This document shows, one piece after another, positions 13,586-21,619 of a stretch of DNA of 26,087 nucleotides. The stretch covers positions 1-26,087 of the forward strand of contig CAJUSJ010000057.1 in the NCBI GenBank assembly GCA_910588865.1, read 5' to 3'. Source of the stretch: an uncultured Lachnospiraceae bacterium (GTDB lineage Bacteria; Bacillota; Clostridia; Lachnospirales; Lachnospiraceae). The notes under the pieces were generated by a model. That model had not been told where the DNA came from, did no database searches, and saw nothing but the letters and a program-made list of their open reading frames with translations. Position 1 is the first letter of the stretch. Every line of letters starts with the position of its first letter. A program made the translations under genes and the position numbers.

Positions 13586-14914
13586 ATGAACAGGGATTTG
13601 ACAGTGGGGAAGCCGGAAACCGTATTGTGGAAATTCTGCCTTCCCCTGTTTGGGAGCGTTATTTTTCAGCAGCTCTACAATATCGCGGACAGCCTGGTGG
13701 CAGGGAAGTTTATCGGTGAAAACGCTTTGGCCGCTGTGGGTAACAGCTATGAGATCACTCTGATCTTTATTGCCTTCGCGTTTGGATGCAATATGGGCTG
13801 TTCGGTTGTGGTATCTCAGCTGTTTGGGGCAAAGAAGTACAGGAGGCTGAAGACAGCGGTGACCACGGCCTGGATTTTTTCCGGGGTGATCTGCGTGGTT
13901 CTGATGCTGGCGGGAATATCGGGGTGCGTCCCCCTCCTTCATCTCATCAGGACGCCGGAGGAAGTCTTTGAGGATTCCGTGCTGTATCTGGACGTTTATG
14001 TGTGGGGGCTTCCCTTTGTGTTTTTCTATAATATCTCCACCGGTATTTTCTCGGCCATGGGAGATTCCAAAACCCCCTTTTATTTTTTGGCAATATCATC
14101 GGTTGCCAACATCGCGGTGGATATCCTGTTTGTAAAAGCCTTTCACATGGGGGTCGGGGGCGTGGCCTGGGCAACGTTTCTCTGCCAGGGCGTCAGCTGT
14201 GTCCTGGCCGTGCTCACTGTCCGGGGGAGGCTGAAAAAGATACCGGCGGGGGAAAAGGCGGCAATATTTGACTGGGGGATCCTTATGAAGATCACGGCGA
14301 TCGCGGTCCCCAGCATCCTGCAGCAGAGCTTTATCTCCGTGGGAAACATCATGATCCAGGGGGTGATCAACGGGTTCGGGCCAGCCGTCATGGCAGGGTA
14401 CTCGGCGGCGGTGAAATTAAACAATCTGGTGATCACGTCATTTACCACCCTCGGAAACGGGATCTCTAATTACGGAGCCCAGAACATGGGGGCGGGGGAG
14501 ATGTCCAGGATCCGGTCCGGCTTTCGGGCAGGGCTCAAGCTGGTGTGGCTGCTGAGCCTGCCGTTGTGCCTTCTGTATTTTTTCGCCGGTTCCGCGGTGC
14601 TGAGGCTGTTTATGGAAGAGCCTACCAAAACAGCCATGGACACAGGTGTTTGGTATCTGAAAATTCTGTCGCCTTTTTATTTTGTGGTTTCGGCCAAGCT
14701 GGTGGCCGACGGTCTTCTGCGGGGGGCGGGCCTTATGAGACAGTTTATGGCAGCTACCTTCGCGGACCTGATTCTTCGGGTTGTGCTGGCAATGGTTCTG
14801 TCTAAAACCCCTCTGGGGGCAACCGGTATCTGGTGCGCGTGGCCCGTGGGCTGGACGGTGGCCGCGGGCCTGTCTCTGGGGTTTTACCGGTCCGGCCCGT
14901 GGAGGAAGTTATAG
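13586..14914 (+). CDS. MATE family efflux transporter
   Basis: This multidrug and toxin extrusion protein of 442 residues uses a cation gradient to export organic compounds. The sequence is hydrophobic in about twelve segments. It contains typical MATE N-terminal features (PLFGSVIFQQLYNIADSLVAG, ALAAVGNSYEI) and the symmetrical second half (IMIQGVINGFGPAVMAGYSA). The ATG at 13586 has AAAGGA upstream at usable distance; ATGs at 13574 and 13508 are less well placed. The substrate cannot be predicted. The gene is divergent from a LysR gene and followed by livJ, which has its own promoter. Confidence 0.92.
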   Translation: MNRDLTVGKPETVLWKFCLPLFGSVIFQQLYNIADSLVAGKFIGENALAAVGNSYEITLIFIAFAFGCNMGCSVVVSQLFGAKKYRRLKTAVTTAWIFSGVICVVLMLAGISGCVPLLHLIRTPEEVFEDSVLYLDVYVWGLPFVFFYNISTGIFSAMGDSKTPFYFLAISSVANIAVDILFVKAFHMGVGGVAWATFLCQGVSCVLAVLTVRGRLKKIPAGEKAAIFDWGILMKITAIAVPSILQQSFISVGNIMIQGVINGFGPAVMAGYSAAVKLNNLVITSFTTLGNGISNYGAQNMGAGEMSRIRSGFRAGLKLVWLLSLPLCLLYFFAGSAVLRLFMEEPTKTAMDTGVWYLKILSPFYFVVSAKLVADGLLRGAGLMRQFMAATFADLILRVVLAMVLSKTPLGATGIWCAWPVGWTVAAGLSLGFYRSGPWRKL

Positions 14915-14977
14915 CAAGTATAACTTTTCTGTATACCCTGACCCCGGTGAAAAGCGAAAGTATCCCGGGAGAAGCGG

Positions 14978-15006
14978 TTGACAACGGAAAATGTTGCGGC
15001 TATAAT
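14978..15006 (+). promoter_or_regulatory. Consensus sigma-A promoter for livJ
   Basis: TTGACA (14978-14983) and TATAAT (15001-15006) match the sigma-A consensus exactly with 17-bp spacing. It is the strongest promoter in the window. It gives livJ a short leader of about 46 nt ending in GAGGAGG. Confidence 0.9.
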
Positions 15007-15057
15007 GTATAAAAGTTTTACATAAAAATGTTTGCGTAATATGAGGAGGAAAACATT

Positions 15058-16281
15058 ATGAAAAAACTGATCACATTAGGTTTGACGGCAGCCATGGTTG
15101 CCTCATTAGTTGGCTGCGGTTCCGGCAGCGGCGGCAATACGGCCACGGAAGCGGAAGGCACCACCACCGCGGCACAGGGCAGCGCTTCCGGCGATTCGGG
15201 AGCAGACAATTCCGGCGCGGCAGGCGGCACTTTCAAGATCGGCGTTATCGGGCCCCTGACAGGTCCGGCGGCTTCCTATGGCATCGCTGTGCAGAACGGC
15301 GCGGACCTGGCGGTGAAGGAGATTAACGCCGCTGGCGGTGTAAACGGCATTATGCTGGAGTCCAACGCTCAGGACGACGAGCACGACCCTCAGAAGTCCG
15401 TGAACGCTTACAACACATTGAAGGACTGGGGCGCTCAGGTCATTGTAGGTTCCACCACTTCTGACCCATGTATCGCTGTGGCCGCTGAGACTTCCAATGA
15501 CAATATGTTCCAGATCACTCCTTCCGGCTCCGCGGTAGAGTGCGTGGCCCCGGAAAATGTATTCCGCGTCTGCTTCGCTGACCCGGACCAGGGAACCGCT
15601 TCCGCTGTTTATATAGGAGAGAACAAGCTGGCTACCAAGATCGCGGTGATCTATGACAGCTCCACCACATATTCTTCCGGTATCCGGGAGGCATTTGTGA
15701 AGGAAGCCGCCAGCCAGGGGCTGGAGATCGTGGCCGATGAGGCATTTACCGCTGACAACGCTACGGATTTTTCCGTACAGCTGGATAAGGCGAAAGAGGC
15801 CGGAGCTGAGCTGGTATTTCTGCCCATCTATTATCAGGAGGCTTCCGTGATCTTAAAACAGGCAAAGGATAAGAGCTTTGCTCCCATTTTCTTCGGTTGT
15901 GACGGCATGGACGGAATCCTGACCGTTAAGAACTTTGACACTTCTCTGGCTGAGGGACTGATGCTTCTGACTCCGTTCTCCACCACAGAGGACAGCAGCA
16001 AGGCCTTTACCGAGGCCTATGTAGCCGCTTACGGCATTGAGCCTAACCAGTTCGCCGCGGATTCTTATGACGCGGTGTACGCTATCAAGGCCGCTATAGA
16101 GAAGTCCGGTATTGCCGCGGACGCGGATTACTCCGCGGTCTGCGAGGCCTTCAAGACTGCCATGACTCAGATCAGCATTGACGGACTGACCGGCGCTGGT
16201 ATGACCTGGAACGCGGCGGGAGAGCCGGATAAGGCTCCCAAGGCGGTAAAGATTGTAAACGGCGTCTACGAGATGCAGTAA
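15058..16281 (+). CDS. livJ: Branched-chain amino acid ABC transporter, substrate-binding lipoprotein
   Basis: This extracytoplasmic binding protein captures leucine, isoleucine, valine or a related ligand and delivers it to LivHM. The signal peptide ends in the lipobox LVGC (residues 17-20), so Cys20 is lipidated. A Gly/Ser/Thr/Ala-rich linker follows to about residue 58. The type I periplasmic-binding fold begins at FKIGVIGPLTGPAASYG and continues through GGVNGIMLESNAQDDEHDP. The length is 407 residues, typical with the long linker. The strong promoter and the terminator after the gene fit the need for excess binding protein. Confidence 0.95.
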   Translation: MKKLITLGLTAAMVASLVGCGSGSGGNTATEAEGTTTAAQGSASGDSGADNSGAAGGTFKIGVIGPLTGPAASYGIAVQNGADLAVKEINAAGGVNGIMLESNAQDDEHDPQKSVNAYNTLKDWGAQVIVGSTTSDPCIAVAAETSNDNMFQITPSGSAVECVAPENVFRVCFADPDQGTASAVYIGENKLATKIAVIYDSSTTYSSGIREAFVKEAASQGLEIVADEAFTADNATDFSVQLDKAKEAGAELVFLPIYYQEASVILKQAKDKSFAPIFFGCDGMDGILTVKNFDTSLAEGLMLLTPFSTTEDSSKAFTEAYVAAYGIEPNQFAADSYDAVYAIKAAIEKSGIAADADYSAVCEAFKTAMTQISIDGLTGAGMTWNAAGEPDKAPKAVKIVNGVYEMQ

Positions 16282-16300
16282 CACCGCGGAGCGAAGACAG

Positions 16301-16335
16301 AAAAGGGGTTGTCCTTTGAGACGGCCCTTTTTCCT
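16301..16335 (+). terminator. Leaky terminator between livJ and livH
   Basis: A 13-bp stem with G-T wobbles (16301-16313 with 16320-16332) and a 6-nt loop ends in five T residues. It lies 20 bp after the livJ stop. It would release most livJ transcripts and let a fraction read into livHMGF. Confidence 0.75.
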
Positions 16336-16359
16336 TATAGCGGCGGCAAAATCTTGGTC

Positions 16360-16400
16360 TTGCGCGCCGGTTTGACCTGTGATATAATTCGACATAATAT
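16360..16400 (+). promoter_or_regulatory. Two overlapping promoter candidates for livHMGF
   Basis: TTGCGC (16360-16365) with TATAAT (16383-16388) and TTGACC (16372-16377) with TAATAT (16395-16400) both have exactly 17-bp spacing and are offset by 12 bp. Either gives livH its own transcript downstream of the terminator after livJ. Confidence 0.6.
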
Positions 16401-16437
16401 TGTTTTCAATTCCAAGAACAGATAAAGGGGTGGATTC

Positions 16438-17319
16438 ATGAGTTTTCTTTCGTACTTAATCAGCGGGATCAGCCTGGGCAGCATTTACGCCATCATCGCC
16501 CTTGGTTATACCATGGTGTACGGGATCGCGAGAATGCTGAATTTTGCCCACGGAGATATTATTATGGTAGGAGGTTTTGCCATATTTACCATGGTCAGCA
16601 CGTTGGGGATGGCCCCTTTGGTGGGCATTGTCACGGCGGTGGCGGTGTGTACGCTTCTGGGGGTGACCATTGAGTTTGTGGCCTACCGCCCTTTGAGAGG
16701 CGCTTCCTCTCTGGCGGTTCTCATTACGGCCATCGGGGTCAGCTACCTGCTGCAGAATCTGGCGCTTCTGATTTTCGGCTCCAATGCCCGCCAGTTTACC
16801 TCTGTTGTCATGGTTCCGGGCCTGGCCCTGGCGGGAGGACGTCTGACCATATCCGGAGAGACCATTGTAACCATTATAGTCTGTGTCGTGATCATGGTGT
16901 CCCTGACAGCGTTTATCAATAAGACCAGGATCGGACAGGCTATGCTGGCGGTGTCTGAGGACCGGGGGGCAGCCACCCTTATGGGAATCAATGTGAACAA
17001 GACCATTGCCATTACCTTTGCCATCGGCTCAGCATTGGCAGCCATAGCGGGAGCCCTGCTGTGCTCCACCTATCCGTCCCTGACCCCATATACTGGTTCC
17101 ATGCCGGGAATCAAGGCTTTTGTGGCAGCGGTGTTCGGCGGTATCGGCTCCATACCGGGAGCCCTTCTGGGAGGGATCATCCTGGGAGTGGTGGAGAATC
17201 TGTCAAAGGCCTACATCTCCTCCCAGCTGTCTGACGCTATCGTGTTTTCCCTTCTGATTGTGATCCTTTTAGTCCGCCCCACCGGGATTCTGGGAAAGAA
17301 AATTAATGAGAAAGTGTAG
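16438..17319 (+). CDS. livH: Branched-chain amino acid ABC transporter permease LivH
   Basis: LivH is one of the two membrane subunits of the importer. The 293-residue protein is almost wholly hydrophobic and starts with the typical GISLGSIYAIIALGYTMVYG. The conserved NFAHGDIIMVGGF and the C-terminal IKAFVAAVFGGIGSIPGALL, which contacts the ATPases, are clear. AGGGGTGG precedes the ATG. Its stop is followed almost at once by livM. Confidence 0.95.
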   Translation: MSFLSYLISGISLGSIYAIIALGYTMVYGIARMLNFAHGDIIMVGGFAIFTMVSTLGMAPLVGIVTAVAVCTLLGVTIEFVAYRPLRGASSLAVLITAIGVSYLLQNLALLIFGSNARQFTSVVMVPGLALAGGRLTISGETIVTIIVCVVIMVSLTAFINKTRIGQAMLAVSEDRGAATLMGINVNKTIAITFAIGSALAAIAGALLCSTYPSLTPYTGSMPGIKAFVAAVFGGIGSIPGALLGGIILGVVENLSKAYISSQLSDAIVFSLLIVILLVRPTGILGKKINEKV

Positions 17320-17328
17320 GTGTGTGTG

Positions 17329-18402
17329 ATGAAGGTGAAGAAGAACAAAATACTGATTCAAAACGGCATTACATACGCCATGGTGATTCTGTTTTGGGCG
17401 GTGATCCAGCTGCTTTTGGCCGGGGGCCATGTGTCCAGCCTGCTGAAAGGGCTTCTGGTTCCTCTGTGTATCTATGCCATCCTGGCGGTGTCCTTAAACC
17501 TTACGGTGGGGATTCTGGGTGAGCTGAGCCTGGGTCACGCGGGCTTTATGTGTGTGGGAGCCTTCACGGGGGCTTTTGTCACCAGATGCATGGAGGCCTC
17601 CCTTCCCAGCGTGGGGGCCCGGTTTTTCCTGGCCCTTTTGGTGGGATCCGCGGTGGCGGGGGTCTTCGGGATTCTCATAGGCATCCCGGTACTTCGCTTA
17701 AAGGGAGATTATTTAGCCATCGTGACCCTGGCTTTCGGGGAGATCATCAAGAACCTGATTAATGTGATGTTCATAGGAAGAGATTCCAGAGGATTTCATT
17801 TCTCCATCAAGGACACATTATCCCTGGGGCTTGAGGCGGATGGAGAGGTGATCGTAAAAGGGGCCCAGGGCATTACGGGGACTCCAAGGGCCGCCACCTT
17901 TACCATCGGCATATTGCTGCTCCTCCTGACTCTTGTGATTGTGCTGAACCTGATTAATTCCAGGACAGGCCGGGCTATTATGTCCATCCGCGACAACCGG
18001 ATCGCGGCAGAGTCCATTGGGATCAATATTACCAAGTACAAGCTCATGGCCTTTTCCATCTCAGCCGCCCTCGCGGGCATGGCGGGAGTGCTCTATGCCC
18101 ACAGCCTGGCCACCCTGGCCGCCACGTCGGCCAACTTCGGCTATAACAAGTCCATCATGATCCTGGTATTTGTGGTTTTGGGAGGCTTGGGCAATATCCG
18201 CGGGTCTGTTATCGCGGCCATTGTCCTGACGGCTCTGCCGGAGCTTTTGCGGGGACTGAATGATTACCGGATGCTGATCTACGCGATCGTGCTGATCGCG
18301 ATGATGCTGTTTAACTCCAGCCCCAAGGCCATTGAGCTTAGGTCGGTTGTGATGGATAAGATCCGACGCGGACAGTCTGGGTCTGCCCCGAAGGAGGTTT
18401 GA
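17329..18402 (+). CDS. livM: Branched-chain amino acid ABC transporter permease LivM
   Basis: LivM is the second membrane subunit, pairing with LivH. The family motif LSLGHAGFMCVGAF and the long cytoplasmic-facing segment FGEIIKNLIN are present. The ATPase contact (AFSISAALAGMAGVLYAHS) and VFVVLGGLGNIRGSVI follow. From the ATG at 17329 the length is 357 residues; a GTG at 17320, overlapping the livH stop context, would add three. No strong ribosome binding site is seen, so translation may be coupled to livH. Confidence 0.94.
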   Translation: MKVKKNKILIQNGITYAMVILFWAVIQLLLAGGHVSSLLKGLLVPLCIYAILAVSLNLTVGILGELSLGHAGFMCVGAFTGAFVTRCMEASLPSVGARFFLALLVGSAVAGVFGILIGIPVLRLKGDYLAIVTLAFGEIIKNLINVMFIGRDSRGFHFSIKDTLSLGLEADGEVIVKGAQGITGTPRAATFTIGILLLLLTLVIVLNLINSRTGRAIMSIRDNRIAAESIGINITKYKLMAFSISAALAGMAGVLYAHSLATLAATSANFGYNKSIMILVFVVLGGLGNIRGSVIAAIVLTALPELLRGLNDYRMLIYAIVLIAMMLFNSSPKAIELRSVVMDKIRRGQSGSAPKEV

Positions 18403-18404
18403 GT

Positions 18405-19163
18405 ATGGCGATGCTGGAAGCAAAGAACCTTGGCATTTCTTTTGGAGGCCTTAAGGCGGTAGATAATTTTAACTTAACCATTGAGAAGGGTGAGCTGTAC
18501 GGCCTCATCGGTCCCAACGGGGCGGGAAAGACCACGGTCTTTAACCTGCTGACCGGGGTCTATAAACCGGACCTGGGAACCATCCATCTGGATGGACGGA
18601 ATATTACGGGAAAGAAGATCATTGAGATCAATCAGGCGGGAATCGCCAGAACCTTTCAGAACATTCGTCTGTTCAAGGAGTTAAGCGTTCTGGACAATGT
18701 AAAGGCGGGACTTCACAATCACCATCCCTATTCGACTCTGGAGGGGATCTTCCGTCTGCCTAAGTACTATAAGGTGGAGCGGGAGATGAATGACCGGGCC
18801 ATGGAGCTTCTGAAGGTTTTTGACCTGGATGGGGAGTATGACTATAAGGCCTCCAACCTGCCCTACGGCAAGCAGAGAAAGCTGGAGATCGCCAGGGCCC
18901 TGGCCACGGACCCCAAGCTGCTGCTTTTGGATGAGCCTGCCGCTGGCATGAATCCCAACGAGACAGCGGAGCTGATGGAGACCATCGGGTTTGTGAGGAA
19001 GGAATTTGACATGACCATCCTGCTGATCGAGCATGACATGAAGCTGGTGTCCGGTATCTGCGAGAAGCTGACCGTATTAAATTTCGGCCAGGTGCTGACC
19101 TGGGGGGAGACTTCGGAAGTGCTCAACGACAAAAGGGTCATCACCGCATATCTTGGAGAGTAG
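18405..19163 (+). CDS. livG: Branched-chain amino acid ABC transporter ATP-binding protein LivG
   Basis: LivG is a cytoplasmic ATPase that powers the importer with LivF. It carries the Walker A motif GPNGAGKTT, the LivG-type signature LPYGKQRKLEIARAL (in place of LSGGQ), Walker B LLLLDEPAAGMNP and the switch histidine in LLIEHDM. The start is the ATG at 18405 with AAGGAGG 7 bp upstream; the TTG at 18399 lies too close to that site. The product is 252 residues, normal. Confidence 0.96.
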   Translation: MAMLEAKNLGISFGGLKAVDNFNLTIEKGELYGLIGPNGAGKTTVFNLLTGVYKPDLGTIHLDGRNITGKKIIEINQAGIARTFQNIRLFKELSVLDNVKAGLHNHHPYSTLEGIFRLPKYYKVEREMNDRAMELLKVFDLDGEYDYKASNLPYGKQRKLEIARALATDPKLLLLDEPAAGMNPNETAELMETIGFVRKEFDMTILLIEHDMKLVSGICEKLTVLNFGQVLTWGETSEVLNDKRVITAYLGE

Positions 19164-19176
19164 GAGGAGAGGCATT

Positions 19177-19887
19177 ATGGCCATACTGGAAGTAAAGGAT
19201 CTGGAAGTATACTATGGTGTCATCCAGGCTATTAAAGGAATCTCCTTTGAGGTGAACCAAGGTGAGATCATTGCCCTGATCGGAGCCAATGGCGCGGGAA
19301 AGACCACCACACTCCAGACCATCACCGGGCTGATACCGGCAAAATCAGGAAAGATCATTTATGAGGGCAATGACATCACCAGGATCCCAAGCCACAAGCT
19401 GGTGTCCATGGGAATGGCCCATGTCCCGGAGGGCAGGAGGGTGTTCGCCCAGCTTACGGTTCTGCAGAATCTGAGGCTTGGCGCGTACACAAGGAAAGAT
19501 AAAAAGGAGATTGAGGACACCCTGAAGACTATTTATAAGAGGTTTCCCCGTCTTGAGGAGCGCAAAAACCAGCCCGCGGGGACCTTAAGCGGCGGCGAGC
19601 AGCAGATGCTGGCCATGGGAAGGGCCCTTATGTCCCATCCAAGGCTGATCGTCATGGACGAGCCCTCCATGGGACTGTCCCCCATCTATGTCAACGAGAT
19701 CTTTGACATTATCAAGGAGATCAATAACAGCGGCACCACGGTTCTTTTGGTGGAGCAGAACGCAAAGAAGGCTTTGTCCATCGCCCACAAGGCCTATGTC
19801 TTAGAGACAGGGAAGATCGTGTTAAACGGCGACGCCAAAGACTTGATGAACGATGATTCCGTGAAGAAAGCGTATTTAAGCGAATAG
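19177..19887 (+). CDS. livF: Branched-chain amino acid ABC transporter ATP-binding protein LivF
   Basis: LivF is the second ATPase of the importer. The Walker A motif GANGAGKTT, signature LSGGEQQMLAMGRAL, Walker B LIVMDEPSMGLSP and VLLVEQNA are all present. The ATG at 19177 has GGAGGAGAGG upstream and gives the usual 236 residues; the upstream TTG (19153) lies within livG. The stop codon overlaps the -35 box of a probable sigma-E promoter for spoIVA, and no terminator separates the two genes. Confidence 0.96.
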   Translation: MAILEVKDLEVYYGVIQAIKGISFEVNQGEIIALIGANGAGKTTTLQTITGLIPAKSGKIIYEGNDITRIPSHKLVSMGMAHVPEGRRVFAQLTVLQNLRLGAYTRKDKKEIEDTLKTIYKRFPRLEERKNQPAGTLSGGEQQMLAMGRALMSHPRLIVMDEPSMGLSPIYVNEIFDIIKEINNSGTTVLLVEQNAKKALSIAHKAYVLETGKIVLNGDAKDLMNDDSVKKAYLSE

Positions 19888-19910
19888 TCCTTATCCCCTT
19901 TGCATATATT
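19882..19910 (+). promoter_or_regulatory. Sigma-E-like promoter for spoIVA
   Basis: CATATATT (19903-19910) resembles the sigma-E -10 consensus CATAnnnT. GAATAGT (19882-19888), spaced by 14 bp, resembles its -35. Sigma-E drives spoIVA in Bacillus subtilis in the mother cell. The -35 lies across the livF stop codon. Confidence 0.55.
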
Positions 19911-19937
19911 GTAACAGCACAGCAAGGGGGTATTTTT

Positions 19938-21413
19938 ATGGAGCAATTTTCAGTATACAAGGATATTAAGGCGAGGACCGGAGGAGAGATCTATCTTGGG
20001 GTAGTGGGTCCGGTGAGGACGGGAAAATCCACATTTATCAAAAGGTTTATGGAGCTGATGGTGCTGCCGGAGATTGAGGATGAGCACAGCAGGGTCCAGG
20101 CCAGGGATGAGCTTCCCCAGAGCGCGGCCGGGAAAACCATTATGACCACGGAGCCCAAATTTATCCCCAAAGAAGCGGCTCAGGTGGCTTTGGGAGACGG
20201 GATCGATGTCCAGGTGAGACTCATCGATTGTGTGGGGTTTATGATCGACGGGGCGGCGGGGCACATTGAAAATGACAGCGAGCGGCTTGTGAAGACGCCC
20301 TGGTTTGACTATCAAATCCCCTTTACAAAGGCAGCTGAGATCGGAACCAGAAAGGTGATCACCGACCACTCCACCATAGGCATCGTGGTGACCACAGACG
20401 GAACCATCGGCGACATCAGGCGTTCCGCCTACGGGCCCGCGGAGGAGCAGACGGTGGGGGAGCTGAAGGAGCTGGGGAAACCCTTTATCATGCTTTTAAA
20501 TTCCGTGAGACCGTTTTCCGACGAGACCAGGCAGTTGGCGGCGGAGCTTGCCCAGAAATATGGGGTGTCTGTGCTTCCCATCAACTGCGAGCAGCTGAAA
20601 AAAGAGGATATTTTACATATTTTGGAACAGATCTTAAAGGAGTTCCCAGTGACCCAGCTGAATTTCAGCATCCCAAAATGGCTGGAGATCCTGCCAACCG
20701 ACCACTGGCTGAAAGCCGGCGTTATCCAGTGCGTCAGGGATCTGATGGGAAAGGTCAGCCAGATGAAGGATGTGTCCGGGGCCCTGACGGACGTGGTCAC
20801 CGATGTGGTGAAGGGCATGAAGGCGGACCGCATGGACTTGTCCGACGGCACTGTGCTGGTATCGGTCAACGTGGATGACCACTACTATTATGAGATTTTA
20901 AGCGACTATGTGGGGATACCCATAGGAGGCGAGTACCAGCTGATGCGGCAGCTCCGCTCCTTGGCCCGCATGAAGCAAGAGTACGAGAAGGTTCAGAATG
21001 CCATGAGCCAGGTCCGCCTGCGGGGCTACGGCGTGGTGACGCCGGAAAAATCCGAGATCGTCCTGGATGAGCCTCAGGTCATCCGCCACGGCAACAAGTA
21101 CGGGGTGAAGATGCGCGCGGAGGCCCCGTCCATCAACATGATCAAGGCCCACATAGAGACCGAGATCGCCCCTATTGTGGGAAGCCAGCAGCAGGCGGAG
21201 GATCTGATCGCCTACATCAAGCAGAATGCCAGGGACAGCGACGAGGGGATCTGGAACACCAACATTTTCGGGAAATCCATAGAGCAGATTGTGGAGGACG
21301 GAATCCAGGCCAAGGTGTCCCAGCTGACCGAGGACTGCCAGATGAAGCTGCAGGATACCCTGCAGAAGATCATCAATGACAGCAAGGGAGGGATGATCTG
21401 CATTATCATTTGA
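19938..21413 (+). CDS. spoIVA: Stage IV sporulation protein A
   Basis: SpoIVA is an ATPase that polymerises on the outer forespore membrane and forms the base of the spore coat. The Walker A motif GPVRTGKST spans residues 24-32, with Lys30 at the position known to be essential in B. subtilis. DTTG-like LIDCVGFMIDG and the long middle and C-terminal domains follow. The C-terminus ends in hydrophobic residues (GGMICIII), as in homologues that bind SpoVM. At 491 residues it is full length compared with 492 in B. subtilis. Its presence shows the organism belongs to a sporulating lineage. Confidence 0.98.
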   Translation: MEQFSVYKDIKARTGGEIYLGVVGPVRTGKSTFIKRFMELMVLPEIEDEHSRVQARDELPQSAAGKTIMTTEPKFIPKEAAQVALGDGIDVQVRLIDCVGFMIDGAAGHIENDSERLVKTPWFDYQIPFTKAAEIGTRKVITDHSTIGIVVTTDGTIGDIRRSAYGPAEEQTVGELKELGKPFIMLLNSVRPFSDETRQLAAELAQKYGVSVLPINCEQLKKEDILHILEQILKEFPVTQLNFSIPKWLEILPTDHWLKAGVIQCVRDLMGKVSQMKDVSGALTDVVTDVVKGMKADRMDLSDGTVLVSVNVDDHYYYEILSDYVGIPIGGEYQLMRQLRSLARMKQEYEKVQNAMSQVRLRGYGVVTPEKSEIVLDEPQVIRHGNKYGVKMRAEAPSINMIKAHIETEIAPIVGSQQQAEDLIAYIKQNARDSDEGIWNTNIFGKSIEQIVEDGIQAKVSQLTEDCQMKLQDTLQKIINDSKGGMICIII

Positions 21414-21433
21414 CAGGAATATGATCTCTTGTC

Positions 21434-21462
21434 TTGAAAGTTTGCCTGATTTATGGTAAGAT
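21434..21462 (+). promoter_or_regulatory. Sigma-A promoter for the MBL-fold RNase gene
   Basis: TTGAAA (21434-21439) and TAAGAT (21457-21462) are 17 bp apart. The leader runs about 150 nt to the start codon and includes copy 2 of the structured repeat, so the repeat would be transcribed as 5' untranslated RNA. Confidence 0.65.
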
Positions 21463-21518
21463 GAACGTAGAAAAATCTGACAACAGCTTCGTCTGACCCT
21501 AAGTATTAAAATATTTAC

Positions 21519-21611
21519 AGGAGGAAGGCAAATGCGGAGCGTTTTAAGGACGCCTTCCGACGACATGGCAGGTGGCGCGAAGCGCCCCGTGCCGTTACCA
21601 TAAAAAGGAGG
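21519..21611 (+). repeat. Structured intergenic repeat, copy 2 (upstream of MBL-fold RNase)
   Basis: This matches 2984-3074 over its whole length. P1 pairs GGAAGGC (21523-21529) with GCCTTCC (21552-21558). P2 pairs AAATGC with GCGTTT, including one G-T pair. P3 pairs TGGCA (21566-21570) with TGCCG and GGCGC (21574-21578) with GCGCC (21582-21586) around GAA. The second pair of the inner P3 stem is C-G in copy 1 and G-C here, a compensatory change. AGGAGG occurs at both ends (21519-21524 and 21606-21611). Confidence 0.85.
21532..21603 (+). CDS. Possible 23-codon leader peptide within the repeat
   Basis: An ATG at 21532 has AGGAGG at 7-bp spacing and opens a 23-codon frame ending in TAA at 21601-21603. 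That stop is immediately before the ribosome binding site of the RNase gene, so termination could feed re-initiation. The peptide half PSDDMAGGAKRPVPLP is closely matched in copy 1 (PSDELAGAAKRPVPLP). The conservation may reflect RNA structure rather than protein, so this is tentative. Confidence 0.3.
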   Translation: MRSVLRTPSDDMAGGAKRPVPLP

Positions 21612-21619
21612 ATTTAAGC

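Noticed and set aside
15007..15057. A leucine-responsive T-box or riboswitch before livJ
   Set aside because: The leader is only about 46 nt and has no antiterminator or specifier structure.
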